A stretch of 64,000 nucleotides of DNA from Fibrella forsythiae (GTDB lineage Bacteria > Bacteroidota > Bacteroidia > Cytophagales > Spirosomataceae), in contig NZ_JAFMYW010000001.1 of the NCBI RefSeq assembly GCF_017353175.1, positions 434,001-498,000 of the forward strand, given 5' to 3'. Shown piece after piece: positions 49,740 through 58,957 of this stretch. Numbering within the stretch: the first letter of the stretch is position 1; each line of letters begins with the position of its first letter. The position numbers and the translations under genes are program-made. A model generated the notes under the pieces. The model saw only the letters and a program-made list of their open reading frames with translations, made no database searches and was not told the DNA's origin.

Positions 49740-51005
49740 ATGCACGCTCCCTATCAGATTCAGGGCCTCTCCACGTTGGCTATAGCCCAACAATTCGGCC
49801 TACCCTTATATGTATATGACGCCGACCGGATTATCCGGCAGATCGACACGTTCCGGTCATCGTTTACTGGGGTAAATCTGAAGATAAAATACGCGGCCAA
49901 ATCGCTGACCAACCTGTCGATTCTGAAGCTGATGCGGATGCAGGGCGTCGATGTCGACGTTGTGTCTGTCAACGAAGCCCGACTGGCCCTGATGGCAGGA
50001 TATTCGCCGCAGCAGATCATGTACACACCAAGCGGTAACGCATGGCCTGAAATTCAGGAAGCTATTTCTCTCGGCCTGCGCCTGAACGTAGACAGTCTGC
50101 CATTACTCGAACAGATTGGGCAGACTTATGGGGCAGCCGTACCCGTTTGTCTGCGCATCAATCCCAGCGTAGCCGACGGCGGAAATTTCAAGATTCAGAC
50201 GGGCCATGCCAATTCAAAATTTGGTATTCCAAACGATTACAGGGATCAGGTTGCCGCCATTGTGGCCCGGTATGACCTGAGCGTAATTGGTCTGCATATT
50301 CACACTGGCTCTGATTTTAAAGATGCAGGTACGTTCCTGAAAGGAGCCTCTGTGCTATTCGACATGGCCGCCGATTACCCCAATCTACAGTTTATCGATT
50401 TTGGCAGTGGGTTTAAAGTCGCCTATCGGGAAGGCGATATCGTGACGGATCTTACCGATCTGGGGGCGCGGGTATCCGCTGCATTTCAGGCGTTTTGCCA
50501 ACGTTACGGCCGTGATCTGGAACTCTGGTTTGAACCGGGTAAATACCTGGTGAGCGAATCGGGTCATCTGCTGGCGCAGGTCAACGTGGTAAAGCAACAC
50601 CCCACCCGCCGTTTCGTACAGGTCGATACGGGCCTGAACCACCTGATCCGGCCCATGATGTATGATGCCTGGCACGACATTGTGAACATCTCGAATCCTG
50701 AAGGTGAGCCCACGCTATACGACGTTGTGGGCTACATCTGTGAAACAGACACCTTCGCGACGGACCGGATGCTACCGGAGGTACGTACAGGAGATGTGGT
50801 ATCGTTCGAAAATGCCGGTGCCTACGGGTTCAGCATGGCATCAACCTACAACCTGCGCGAACGGCCAGCCGAAGTGCTCATCTACGCAGGGCAGGCCCAC
50901 CTCATCCGCCAACGCGATACATTTGCCGACCTCACCCGGGGGATGGTAGACGTTTTTAGTGACGAATTTAACCGTAAGACAGAAGAAATAGACGTACTGA
51001 GTTAA
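49740..51005 (+). CDS. lysA: Diaminopimelate decarboxylase
   Basis: A 421-residue PLP enzyme for the last step of lysine synthesis (meso-DAP to lysine). Seen: YAAKSLTN with the PLP lysine (about residue 55), RINPSVADGG, NSKFGIP, GLHIHTGSDF, the glycine-rich FIDFGSGFKV, WFEPGKYLV and CETDTFATDR with the active-site Cys. Start at ATG 49740, just after the promoter; an upstream TTG (49701) lies within the promoter itself. Confidence 0.95.
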   Translation: MHAPYQIQGLSTLAIAQQFGLPLYVYDADRIIRQIDTFRSSFTGVNLKIKYAAKSLTNLSILKLMRMQGVDVDVVSVNEARLALMAGYSPQQIMYTPSGNAWPEIQEAISLGLRLNVDSLPLLEQIGQTYGAAVPVCLRINPSVADGGNFKIQTGHANSKFGIPNDYRDQVAAIVARYDLSVIGLHIHTGSDFKDAGTFLKGASVLFDMAADYPNLQFIDFGSGFKVAYREGDIVTDLTDLGARVSAAFQAFCQRYGRDLELWFEPGKYLVSESGHLLAQVNVVKQHPTRRFVQVDTGLNHLIRPMMYDAWHDIVNISNPEGEPTLYDVVGYICETDTFATDRMLPEVRTGDVVSFENAGAYGFSMASTYNLRERPAEVLIYAGQAHLIRQRDTFADLTRGMVDVFSDEFNRKTEEIDVLS

Positions 51006-51100
51006 GACGTAAGAATCAGAACTTGCCTTGTTGACACTACGCCGTATGTGACTATTGTAGCGCAACCGCAGCAACGAAACGCCGTGGCAGACCGCTCTCG

Positions 51101-51130
51101 ATTTTTAATTCTTAATTCCTAATTCTTAAA
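51101..51130. repeat. TAATTCTT word repeat before the YebC gene
   Basis: The sequence TTAATTCTTAATTCCTAATT and its continuation is a threefold drifting repeat of TTAATTC ending three bases before the ATG. It is an AT-rich spacer of a kind commonly seen between genes in this group. Confidence 0.55.
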
Positions 51131-51132
51131 CA

Positions 51133-51846
51133 ATGGGACGCGCATTTGAATACCGAAAAGCCCGAAAAATGAAACGCTGGGGGCAGATGGCCAAGACCTT
51201 CACCCGCATCGGAAAAGACATTGTCATTGCAGTTAAGGCAGGTGGCCCCGACCCGGATACCAACGGACGGTTACGGGCCATCATCCAGAATGCCAAGGCC
51301 GCCAACATGCCCAAAGAAAATGTGGAGCGGGCCATTAAAAAGGCATCATCGAAAGAGCAGGAAGATTACAAAGAAATTGTGTACGAAGGCTACGCACCGC
51401 ATGGTGTTGGTCTGGTCATTGAAACGGCAACGGATAACCTGAACCGGACAGTGGCCAATATTCGAAGCTACCTGAATAAACTGGGCGGAAGCCTGGGCAC
51501 ACAGGGTATGCTCGATTTTATGTTCACCCGCAAATCGGTCTTCCGTATTGCTGCCGAGGGGGTAGACATTGACGAACTGGAGCTTGAACTGATCGATTAT
51601 GGCGCCGATGAACTGGAAATGGATGAAGAAGCTGACCAGATCGTGATCTACGGTGATTTTACGGCCTTCGGTGCGCTTCAGAAATACCTGGAAGAGAAAG
51701 GTTACGAGTTGAAAGGGGCTGAATTTGAACGAATCCCCAACGACTACAAAGAACTGACCGATGAGCAGGTTGCCGATGTTGAAAAACTCATCGAACGCAT
51801 CGAAGAAGATGACGATGTGCAAATGGTTTATCATAATATGAAGTAA
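51133..51846 (+). CDS. YebC/PmpR family translation or transcription regulator
   Basis: A 237-residue three-domain protein. The N-terminal MGRAFEYRKARKMKRW and IVIAVKAGGPDPDTNGRLR are slightly divergent from the usual AGHSKWANIKHRK. NMPKENVERAIKKA, then GYAPHGVGLVIETATDNLNRT and the acidic DYGADELEMDEEADQIVIYGDF are standard. YebC proteins have been described as DNA-binding regulators and more recently as factors that relieve ribosome stalling. The divergent N-terminus marks the second YebC form of Bacteroidota. Confidence 0.92.
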   Translation: MGRAFEYRKARKMKRWGQMAKTFTRIGKDIVIAVKAGGPDPDTNGRLRAIIQNAKAANMPKENVERAIKKASSKEQEDYKEIVYEGYAPHGVGLVIETATDNLNRTVANIRSYLNKLGGSLGTQGMLDFMFTRKSVFRIAAEGVDIDELELELIDYGADELEMDEEADQIVIYGDFTAFGALQKYLEEKGYELKGAEFERIPNDYKELTDEQVADVEKLIERIEEDDDVQMVYHNMK

Positions 51847-52043
51847 CTTCTGAGCACAGCAAATGAGGGCTGGTTGTTGTAGGTACATGGCATCTCCGGG
51901 TGCAGGTACGTTCAGCGGCCAGCCTTTTTTTTGTTTTTGTTACAAAACTGACCTTTTTGTCTAGTCGGCTATTGATTGAACGGTAAGACAGGTAACTTAT
52001 CTACATCCGTATCTTGTCGGTCACCCTAACAGGCAGAAAGACC

Positions 52044-52763
52044 GTGATCATCATAACCCTAAGATCGGCGTTGGATTTATCAGCAGATGACGTACGTCAA
52101 CTGTATGATCTGGCCCACCGTACAGGTTTTCCACTCGAGCGCGGGTATCTGGAGAAGGCTCATTTTGAGCATCGGCCAACACTGGTAATGGCTCATCTGG
52201 GCACCGAACTGGTAGGGTTTCAGTCGTATAATACCTACCGGATCAAAACACCTTTTTTCCGAAATCGGGTGCCATTCATTTATGGTGGACTGGCATTTCA
52301 GGACGATGCCGTGGCGGGGCGGGGAATTGGCTACCGAATTAGTCGATATTACATGCAGCACACGCTGGGGAAGTTTTTCTTTCTAAAGAAGTATGCCTTT
52401 GCCATACGTACCCCTACACCCCGGCTGATACAGATTCTGGCTGTGCAGCATAAGCTGGTTCATTTCAAGAACGGGATGGTTACGCCCGAGGTCTACCAGT
52501 TCGCCCAGCAGTTCGTACGTCACGTCAGGCGCTTTCAGGATCCAATCGATGATCGACTTATTGTCCGTACCAGGCCCCTGTGCGCCGACATCACCGATCA
52601 GTGGTCAACCCTGTTCAGAGCCTCCGACGACTACTATAATCAGCTTGTTTACGAGGCAGGCCTGATTAAAGCCGACGGCGAAAGCAGGATCATCACCGGA
52701 AACTATTTGTTGCTCTTAGGCCATTCGTCTGTCAGGCAGTTAATTCGCTCACTGACCGCCTGA
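52044..52763 (+). CDS. GNAT-fold acyltransferase-like protein
   Basis: About 240 residues. The start is uncertain: no ATG fits, and GTG 52044 is preferred to TTG 52014. The first 130 residues fit an acetyltransferase fold (LSADDVRQLYDLAHRTGFP, LVMAHLGTELVGFQSY, then GRGIGYRISRYYM in place of the acetyl-CoA loop RGxGxG). The C-terminal part is unassigned. Substrate and role are unknown. It is followed 19 bases later by a DUF3291 gene on the same strand. Confidence 0.6.
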   Translation: MIIITLRSALDLSADDVRQLYDLAHRTGFPLERGYLEKAHFEHRPTLVMAHLGTELVGFQSYNTYRIKTPFFRNRVPFIYGGLAFQDDAVAGRGIGYRISRYYMQHTLGKFFFLKKYAFAIRTPTPRLIQILAVQHKLVHFKNGMVTPEVYQFAQQFVRHVRRFQDPIDDRLIVRTRPLCADITDQWSTLFRASDDYYNQLVYEAGLIKADGESRIITGNYLLLLGHSSVRQLIRSLTA

Positions 52764-52782
52764 TTAGTTCACCACAACACGA

Positions 52783-53181
52783 ATGCCTTACCAACTTGCC
52801 CAATTAAACATTGGACGCCTGCTGGCCCCGATAGACGCCCCACTGATTGCTGAATGTGCAGCACAGCTCGACGAGATTAATGCACTGGCCGAACGCAATC
52901 CCGGATTTAAATGGCGGCTTAAAGGTGAAGGCAACGATGCAACCAGCCTGCATCCTTTTTCAGACGAACTCATCATCGTTACTATGTCTGTCTGGGAATT
53001 GGTTGACACGCTAAAGAACTTTGCCTTCAAATCGGCGCACTCGGCCGTTACAAGAAGGCGTACGGAATGGTTCGGGAAGTTCCACACTGCCTATCTGGCC
53101 CTCTGGTGGATTGAAGCCGGGCACGTACCTACCATCGACGAAGCCAGGGCACGTTTGCGTTTACTGGATAAGCAGGGGTGA
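52783..53181 (+). CDS. DUF3291 family protein
   Basis: A 132-residue protein with the characteristic order AQLNIGRLLAPIDAP, LDEINALAERNPGFKWRL, VTMSVWELVDTLKNF, RRTEWFG and LALWWIEAGHVPTIDEA. This matches DUF3291, a dimeric alpha/beta-barrel relative with no known activity (distantly like antibiotic-biosynthesis monooxygenases). Start at ATG 52783. Length is a little short (usual 140-150) but complete. Confidence 0.88.
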   Translation: MPYQLAQLNIGRLLAPIDAPLIAECAAQLDEINALAERNPGFKWRLKGEGNDATSLHPFSDELIIVTMSVWELVDTLKNFAFKSAHSAVTRRRTEWFGKFHTAYLALWWIEAGHVPTIDEARARLRLLDKQG

Positions 53182-53303
53182 TACCGCCTATGCGTTTACC
53201 TTCAAATCGGTTTTCGATCCGCCCGGCAGGTCATAAGTTGGGTTCGCTCATCAGCAGGTCGACAAATACGGAACACGCCCGTTCAGCTGCGCACCGATTT
53301 TCG

Positions 53304-53311
53304 TATCTTTA
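53304..53311 (+). promoter_or_regulatory. Weak -7-like box before tsaE
   Basis: TATCTTTA differs from TAnnTTTG in the last base. It lies 20 bases before the GTG start of tsaE and would give an almost leaderless message. No -33 box stands out. Confidence 0.25.
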
Positions 53312-53330
53312 CGGGCTAACTTTTCTGCCT

Positions 53331-53750
53331 GTGACAACGACCTTTGCCCAACTCAACGAACTGGATGCGGTAGCTCAAGCGCTTATCAACGAGGCCGCCA
53401 ATCAGCACGTATGGCTGTTCGAAGGCGATATGGGCGTTGGCAAAACAACGCTTATAAAAGCCCTGTGCAGAGCTGTGGGCGTTGTGAGCGTTGTTCAAAG
53501 CCCTACCTACGGGCTCGTTAACGAGTATTCAACGAAGACCGGAGAATCAGTTTATCATTTCGATTGCTACCGCCTCAGGAACGAAGCCGAAGCAATGGAC
53601 ATTGGCCTGGAAGAATACCTCGACTCGGGCGCCTACTGTTTTGTTGAATGGCCCGAACGAATTGAATCACTGTGGCCTACCCATTATTACCACGTAAGTC
53701 TATCTGCCGATCAGGCCGGCATTCGAATGGTAACAACCCAACTTAAGTAG
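53331..53750 (+). CDS. tsaE: tRNA threonylcarbamoyladenosine biosynthesis protein TsaE
   Basis: A 139-residue P-loop ATPase needed, with TsaB and TsaD, to make t6A in tRNAs reading ANN codons. Walker A is GDMGVGKTTL (about residue 32), followed by SPTYGLVNEY, YHFDCYRL, DIGLEEYLDS and the C-terminal FVEWPERIE, all standard for TsaE. Start at GTG 53331, giving normal length; upstream ATG candidates in the long frame are noncoding in character. Confidence 0.93.
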   Translation: MTTTFAQLNELDAVAQALINEAANQHVWLFEGDMGVGKTTLIKALCRAVGVVSVVQSPTYGLVNEYSTKTGESVYHFDCYRLRNEAEAMDIGLEEYLDSGAYCFVEWPERIESLWPTHYYHVSLSADQAGIRMVTTQLK

Positions 53751-53752
53751 GA

Positions 53753-53830
53753 GTTGATAGTGGCAACAGCATACCAACGGCCACTACCAACTCAAATTGG
53801 GCAGCCTTGCTGCCACTGCCAATTGTCAAC
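53753..53830. repeat. Imperfect inverted repeat with TGGCAG words before ald
   Basis: GTTGATAGTGGCA (53753) pairs imperfectly with TGCCACTGCCAATTGTCAAC (53811-53830), and CCAACGGCCACTACCAACTC lies between. The words TTGGCAG/CTGCCAA recur as in the 38034-38142 element. It fills the gap between tsaE and ald on the same strand. Confidence 0.5.
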
Positions 53831-53836
53831 TACACT

Positions 53837-55048
53837 ATGACCGGATTTCAAGAACTAGCCAAAACGGCGATATATACTAAAGAGGCTCCAGCAGCGATGA
53901 AAAGTTCGCAAACCAACTTGCTCATTGGGTTGCCGAAAGAAGTATCGCTCCAGGAGAATCGTATTGCGCTGACTCCGGAAGCAGTGGCCATTTTGGTTCG
54001 GAACGGCCATCACGTCATTGTGGAAACCAACGCAGGTGTGGGGGCTAAGTTCACTGATTCAGACTACAGCGAAGCGGGGGCTCAGATTGCCAGTTCGCCT
54101 AAAGAAGTATTTGAGGCGAACCTGATTCTAAAGATCGAACCGCTGGTCGATGATGAATTTGAGCACCTCAAAAATGGCACAACGGTCATTTCTGCACTTA
54201 ATCTTCCTGCTCGGGAACGCGCTTACTTCGAAAAGCTGAACGCCCGGAACGTGACGGGAATCGGCTACGAATACATTGAGGATCAAGCGGGTGGCATGCC
54301 TGTCATTCGGTCTATGAGCGAGATGGCCGGTAGCACGGTCATGCTGATCGCGGGCGAATACCTGAGCAGCAGCGCCAACGGACGGGGTATTATTCTTGGC
54401 GGCATCACGGGCGTTCCGCCGACCAAAGTGGTTTTCCTGGGCGCGGGTACCGTTACCGAATACGCCACCCGAACTGCGCTGGGTATGGGAGCTGATGTGA
54501 AGGTATTTGACAAAGATCTGTATAAGCTTCAGCGGTTCAAATACGCCGTAGGTACATCGGTTTATACGTCTATTCTTGACTCAGACACGCTCACAGAAGC
54601 CATTGAGCGGGCCGACGTGGTCATTGGTGCCTTACGGGGCGAAGATGGTCACAGCCCGGTTATCGTAACCGACACGATGGTCAGTCGCATGAAGCCAAAC
54701 TCGGTTATTATTGATGTAGCCATCGACCAGGGCGGTAATTTCGAGACCTCCCGTATGACGTCGCACAAGAACCCGACCTACCGGGTACACGACGTCATTC
54801 ACTTCTGCGTGCCTAACATTGCCGCCCGCGTTTCGCATACGGCCAGCATTGCCCTGAGCAATATTTTCCTGCCATTTCTACTTCAAACCGGCACTAACGG
54901 CGGTATTGAAGCCATGATTTACGCCAACCGCTGGTTTATGAAAGGCGTTTATTGCCATAAAGGGTCGCTTACAAACCTCTATATGGCCCGCAAATTCGGG
55001 ATGCGCTTTAAAGATCTGGAACTGTTGCTAGGCGCCAGCCGGTTTTAA
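53837..55048 (+). CDS. ald: Alanine dehydrogenase
   Basis: A 403-residue NAD-dependent enzyme interconverting alanine and pyruvate plus ammonia. Seen: GLPKEVSLQENRIALTP near residue 32, the substrate Lys region ILKIEPL near 95, the Rossmann motif FLGAGTVTEYATRTALGMGA near 200, and IDVAIDQGGNFETS near 300. It is longer at both ends than Bacillus Ald (378), with a 25-residue N-terminal extension that is usual in Bacteroidota forms. Start at ATG 53837; ATG 53897 is an alternative. A small conserved gene follows after four bases. Confidence 0.92.
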   Translation: MTGFQELAKTAIYTKEAPAAMKSSQTNLLIGLPKEVSLQENRIALTPEAVAILVRNGHHVIVETNAGVGAKFTDSDYSEAGAQIASSPKEVFEANLILKIEPLVDDEFEHLKNGTTVISALNLPARERAYFEKLNARNVTGIGYEYIEDQAGGMPVIRSMSEMAGSTVMLIAGEYLSSSANGRGIILGGITGVPPTKVVFLGAGTVTEYATRTALGMGADVKVFDKDLYKLQRFKYAVGTSVYTSILDSDTLTEAIERADVVIGALRGEDGHSPVIVTDTMVSRMKPNSVIIDVAIDQGGNFETSRMTSHKNPTYRVHDVIHFCVPNIAARVSHTASIALSNIFLPFLLQTGTNGGIEAMIYANRWFMKGVYCHKGSLTNLYMARKFGMRFKDLELLLGASRF

Positions 55049-55052
55049 GAAT

Positions 55053-55457
55053 ATGATCAATAATAGTAACGAGAATGTCCTGATGGACGATGCGAACTCG
55101 CCCGATCTGAATAAGAAATTGATGGGCATTGTATCGGCCGACTTTGTGAAGGTTGCCGATCAATTAAAAGAAGCGTCGTATCAGATTCGCAAGCGCGGCT
55201 TCTCCGACTATCCGGTTTTTGTCGCCTCTAAAAAAGATATTCCTGTAGGCCAACTCCTTTACGCAGAAGGAGATCTGGGCAACTCGTTCACCTATAAGGC
55301 TTCCTTTTTTGATGAGTTTGTTCAACGCGAACTTATCGGCGAAGACTCGTATGAACTGTGGCAGGAGCACTACAAGAACCCCGACGAGTTCTGTTGTCTG
55401 TTCGTCGTCATCGGCGAATTCACGGGCTTCATTTATATCCCCTACCCGGAGGACTAA
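55053..55457 (+). CDS. Small conserved acidic protein, function unknown
   Basis: A 134-residue soluble protein four bases after ald on the same strand, likely the same transcript. It has the pieces VADQLKEASYQIRKRGFSDYP, FDEFVQRELI and the end GFIYIPYPED. I recognise the C-terminal pattern from Bacteroidota hypothetical proteins but no named function. No metal or catalytic motif is evident. Confidence 0.65.
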   Translation: MINNSNENVLMDDANSPDLNKKLMGIVSADFVKVADQLKEASYQIRKRGFSDYPVFVASKKDIPVGQLLYAEGDLGNSFTYKASFFDEFVQRELIGEDSYELWQEHYKNPDEFCCLFVVIGEFTGFIYIPYPED

Positions 55458-55512
55458 GTAGGTTTTTCTCCCAAAACGGCCGGATTCAGTCTGACTGATA
55501 AAATAAAAGAGC

Positions 55513-55520
55513 TACTTTTG
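55513..55520 (+). promoter_or_regulatory. Candidate -7 box for the riboswitch-btuB transcript
   Basis: TACTTTTG matches TAnnTTTG and ends six bases before the first P1 base of the cobalamin riboswitch, as expected if transcription starts at the riboswitch. No -33 TTG is evident. Confidence 0.5.
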
Positions 55521-55526
55521 CACCAG

Positions 55527-55727
55527 ATTACGGGTGCCCAATGCCAGTCTCTGCGCTGGCCCGACGGCTTAATAGGGAACATCGGTGACGTCATTTGTTG
55601 ACTAATCCGGGGCTGTCCCCGCAACTGTAACGCTCAGTATCAGGCCGATTGATCTTCATCACCACTAGACTATCTCAGTCCGGGAAGGTGCCAATCGGTG
55701 AGCGAAGCCAGGAGACCTACCCGTAAT
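55527..55727 (+). promoter_or_regulatory. Cobalamin (adenosylcobalamin) riboswitch
   Basis: A 201-base element closed by a P1 stem ATTACGGGT / ACCCGTAAT. Inside are the classic conserved pieces: GGGAACATCGGTG near 55575, CCCCGCAACTGTAA near 55617, the GTCCGGGAAGGTGCC region near 55678 and the B12 box GCGAAGCCAGGAGACC at 55702-55717. It senses cobalamin and normally shuts down expression of the downstream import genes. About 90 bases separate P1 from the btuB start; a GC-rich hairpin with GGCCAC and GTGGCC-like arms near 55741-55765 could be the expression platform. Confidence 0.95.
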
Positions 55728-55818
55728 TCGCTGCTGCAGGGGCCACACGGAGGATGTGCCACCTACCGCCCGAATACCCAGACCCATTCGCTGGAGGGTC
55801 GTTGTTGATGTACTAGTA

Positions 55819-57783
55819 ATGACTTTTCGTTTCACAGCTGTATTGCTGTGGTTCAGCGCGTTAGGCATATCCCATGCGCAGGACTCCTCGTCGGTACGTC
55901 AGTTACAGACGGTGACGGTTCGTGGCTTTGCGCCCGAGCGGTTCATGGCGGGTCTAAAAATACAGCGCGCTGATTCGGCGCTGACCGAAGCCTATCGCTA
56001 CCAGACCCTGGCCGATTTTCTGGCACTACAGGCACCCATGCAGTTTAAGAGCTACGGACCGGGTCAACTCACTACTGTTGGCCTGCGTGGCACGTCGGCC
56101 AACCACACGGCTGTACTTTGGAATGGCGTAAACATCAACCCGCCAACACTTGGTCAAACCGATTTTTCTACCATCCCTGTCAACGGTTTCGATCAACTCA
56201 GCATTCAATACGGCTCGGCTGCTTCGTGTGTCGGGAGCGACGCCATAGGCGGTAGTATTTTGCTCAATAGCACACCCGGCTGGAAACGGCAGGGTATAAC
56301 AGCCACCCTGGGACACCGATTTGGCAGCTGGAATTCAGGGCAAACGCAAGTCGGTGTCCGGTTTGCTACTCCCCTTCCGGGTGGAGGGCAGTTGGCCGGG
56401 AAAACGCTGGTCTATGGGGGTACTAACCGCTACCTCCCAACCTATAGCGAACGAAAAGGCTATTTGGTAGAGCCATCAGAGACAGCGCAACGGGGCGTAA
56501 TCCAGGATCTGTTTTATCGTACAAAACAACAGCATCAACTTTCACTAAACATCTGGCTAACAGACAATAAGCTTGTCATCGCCCCAGCGAATCCGGTCAG
56601 TCGTGAAATTACACGTACCCAGGCTTATCGCTTCCTGACAAACTACGAATTTGGTGAAAGCAAGCCGGGCAGGTGGCTGTCGGGCCGGACATTACTGCGG
56701 GCGGGCTTCATCCGCGATATCCTCGATTATGGTAAAGGCGATGATTTCGACACAGCTCCCAGCCATTCAGCGACCGACCGGTTACTCGTTCGGGCTGAAC
56801 ATGAACTGGAACAATCGCTGGGTACGTCGGGGCAATCAATAAGCATCAGAGCCGGGGCCGAATGGGTTCATTATACAGCTCGGGTAGATGGCTATGTCAA
56901 TGGGGCGCTAACCGAGCAGCGGGCCGATTTATACGCGCTGATTCGCTACCAGCTTACCGCTCGCCTGGTTACGGCACTCAACCTTCGGCAAGCGTTTGTA
57001 ACCCGCTACGACCCACCCTTTACACCCTCATTCGGCATCGAATACCGGCTGCTTAATCTGGGCACCTGGCGGCTCGATGGACGGGGGAATGTAGCACGCT
57101 CCTACCGGGTGCCCACGCTAAACGAACGCTACTGGAAAACGCTGGGCAACCCCGATATCCGGCCCGAACGCGGTTTTTCGCAGGATCTGGGCCTGAATCT
57201 TTCCGATAACGTACCTGGGCGGTCAACATCGCTCAGCGTGAGTGCCTTCCGCAACCATGTAGATGACTGGACGTACTGGAACCCCGCCAAAGGGTACCGG
57301 GTCGAAAATTTACAGGAAGTGCTGGCGCGTGGCGTGGAAGTACAGGGGCAAACAGCCTGGCAACTGGGTACGTGGCGCGTTGGTGCGTTTGGACAGTACG
57401 CCTACACCCGGTCTACGCAACTGCGCGTGTATGATCCGTCGGCCATTGACGTAGTGGGCAAGCAACTGATCTATCTGCCGCTCCACACCGCTTCAGCAAA
57501 TGTCTTCGTACAACAGGGTCTACACCGGCTGGCTCTTACCTGGCAGGGCAGTGATCGCCGCGCCTCTACTTTCGACAATAGCAAATATCTACCTGAATAT
57601 CAATTGGTTAACCTTCTTTTCGAAACCGCTATTCGTGTACGTGGCTGGCAAGGGAAAGCCGTGGTACAGGTCGATAATCTATTCAATGAGTTTTACCTGA
57701 ATGTAAAAAATAACGTCATGCCGGGCCGAAGCGTGGCGTTAACCCTTGTTTTCACGGCGAATACAAAACCTGATCAACAGTAG
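55819..57783 (+). CDS. btuB: TonB-dependent vitamin B12 receptor (BtuB-like)
   Basis: A 654-residue receptor with a signal peptide (residues 1-22, ending SHAQ). Plug domain: LADFLALQAPMQFKSYGPGQLTT cut by strands, GLRGTSANHTAVLWNGVNINPP and SIQYGSAASCVGSDAIGGSILL. The barrel ends with ALTLVF. Assignment to B12 rests on the riboswitch directly upstream and on the propeller lipoprotein directly downstream. Start at ATG 55819; the longer frame starts at a GTG inside the riboswitch expression region. Confidence 0.88.
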   Translation: MTFRFTAVLLWFSALGISHAQDSSSVRQLQTVTVRGFAPERFMAGLKIQRADSALTEAYRYQTLADFLALQAPMQFKSYGPGQLTTVGLRGTSANHTAVLWNGVNINPPTLGQTDFSTIPVNGFDQLSIQYGSAASCVGSDAIGGSILLNSTPGWKRQGITATLGHRFGSWNSGQTQVGVRFATPLPGGGQLAGKTLVYGGTNRYLPTYSERKGYLVEPSETAQRGVIQDLFYRTKQQHQLSLNIWLTDNKLVIAPANPVSREITRTQAYRFLTNYEFGESKPGRWLSGRTLLRAGFIRDILDYGKGDDFDTAPSHSATDRLLVRAEHELEQSLGTSGQSISIRAGAEWVHYTARVDGYVNGALTEQRADLYALIRYQLTARLVTALNLRQAFVTRYDPPFTPSFGIEYRLLNLGTWRLDGRGNVARSYRVPTLNERYWKTLGNPDIRPERGFSQDLGLNLSDNVPGRSTSLSVSAFRNHVDDWTYWNPAKGYRVENLQEVLARGVEVQGQTAWQLGTWRVGAFGQYAYTRSTQLRVYDPSAIDVVGKQLIYLPLHTASANVFVQQGLHRLALTWQGSDRRASTFDNSKYLPEYQLVNLLFETAIRVRGWQGKAVVQVDNLFNEFYLNVKNNVMPGRSVALTLVFTANTKPDQQ

Positions 57784-57785
57784 AA

Positions 57786-58892
57786 ATGAAACAATCAATT
57801 AGCTCCCGCCTGTTAAGCGCAAGCGCAGCCGCCTTCACAGTAGCTACCCTTCTCACAGCCTGTAACAGCAACACCGATCCAACACCAACTGGCCCCTATA
57901 CCAACGGTATATTTGTATTGAACGCTGGCAATTTTTTAGACAATAATGGGTCGCTTTCTTGGATGACACGGAATGGCAAAACGGCCGAAACAGATTTGTT
58001 TCAGACACGTAACCGTAGGCCATTGACGGGGGGAGTACGGGGATATGTTGAAGCTGGGAATCGTGGACTCATCTTAGTCGATAATTCGTCAACGGGTTTA
58101 GACAAGGTGGAGATTGTTACCACCGACTCTCTGAAATCAGTGAAAACACTGGCATCTCCCGACATCGAAAATCCCCGTTATGCCGCTCGCATTAATGATA
58201 CGAAAGTATATGTAACCTGTTGGGGGACGACAGGCGGCACTAACTTCTACGGTGCTGCCGGGTACGTAGCTGTTATTGACTTGACAACAAACACAGTGAC
58301 TAAAAAGATACCAGTTCAGAGAGGTGCAGAAGGAATCACAATTGTTGGCAACGAAGCCTATATTGGCGGTGTAGGAGGTGACAAACTGGTTCAAATCATG
58401 GACACACAGACTGACGCCATAAAAACTAGTTTATCAGTGGCTTCAAGTATTAGCAAGCTGTTGCCAGATGCAAACAACAAGCTGTGGGGCTTTTCAGGCA
58501 AAAACGTTGTTCGTATCGATCCTACCAGCAAGACAATAGAAGCGACGATTCTCGTAGGTACCGATACTCGTAAGAGTCCTAGCAACCTCACTGCCTCAGC
58601 AGACAAAAGGTCGTTCTATTTTATGTATACATTCTACGATCAGGCCGATAATTTCAATCAAAAAGGTGAAATGTATCGTTTCAATATCACCGATGCAACA
58701 ATCTCAACTGCAACACCCACTGTGAATCGTCTATTCTCAGGTCTTGGTCTCGATCCATCTGCTAACGTATTGTACGCTGGTTTCTCTCCCAGCTACAAGC
58801 AAGCAGGATACGTATTTCGTTACCAGCCAACAGGTCAGTTGATTGACTCAGTTCGTGTAGAAATTGCTCCAAGTGATTTTTATTTTAAGTAG
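57786..58892 (+). CDS. Surface beta-propeller lipoprotein, BtuG-like (DUF5074/YncE-like)
   Basis: A 368-residue lipoprotein with the lipobox LLTACN (Cys about residue 26), starting two bases after btuB. The body is a seven-bladed propeller of YncE/DUF5074 type: NGIFVLNAGNF, ARINDTKVYVTCWG, GYVAVIDLTTNTVTKKIPV, EGITIVGNEAYIGG and DPSANVLYAGFSPSY. In Bacteroides, the BtuG lipoprotein is such a propeller, binds B12 very tightly on the cell surface and caps BtuB. Position and fold make this protein a candidate for the same job. The base composition is slightly more AT-rich than that of its neighbours. Confidence 0.78.
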   Translation: MKQSISSRLLSASAAAFTVATLLTACNSNTDPTPTGPYTNGIFVLNAGNFLDNNGSLSWMTRNGKTAETDLFQTRNRRPLTGGVRGYVEAGNRGLILVDNSSTGLDKVEIVTTDSLKSVKTLASPDIENPRYAARINDTKVYVTCWGTTGGTNFYGAAGYVAVIDLTTNTVTKKIPVQRGAEGITIVGNEAYIGGVGGDKLVQIMDTQTDAIKTSLSVASSISKLLPDANNKLWGFSGKNVVRIDPTSKTIEATILVGTDTRKSPSNLTASADKRSFYFMYTFYDQADNFNQKGEMYRFNITDATISTATPTVNRLFSGLGLDPSANVLYAGFSPSYKQAGYVFRYQPTGQLIDSVRVEIAPSDFYFK

Positions 58893-58957
58893 GATGGTTG
58901 ATTAACTCTATAGTTACTACTCAATAATTAACCTACCCAGTCACTCCAATTCCTCTC

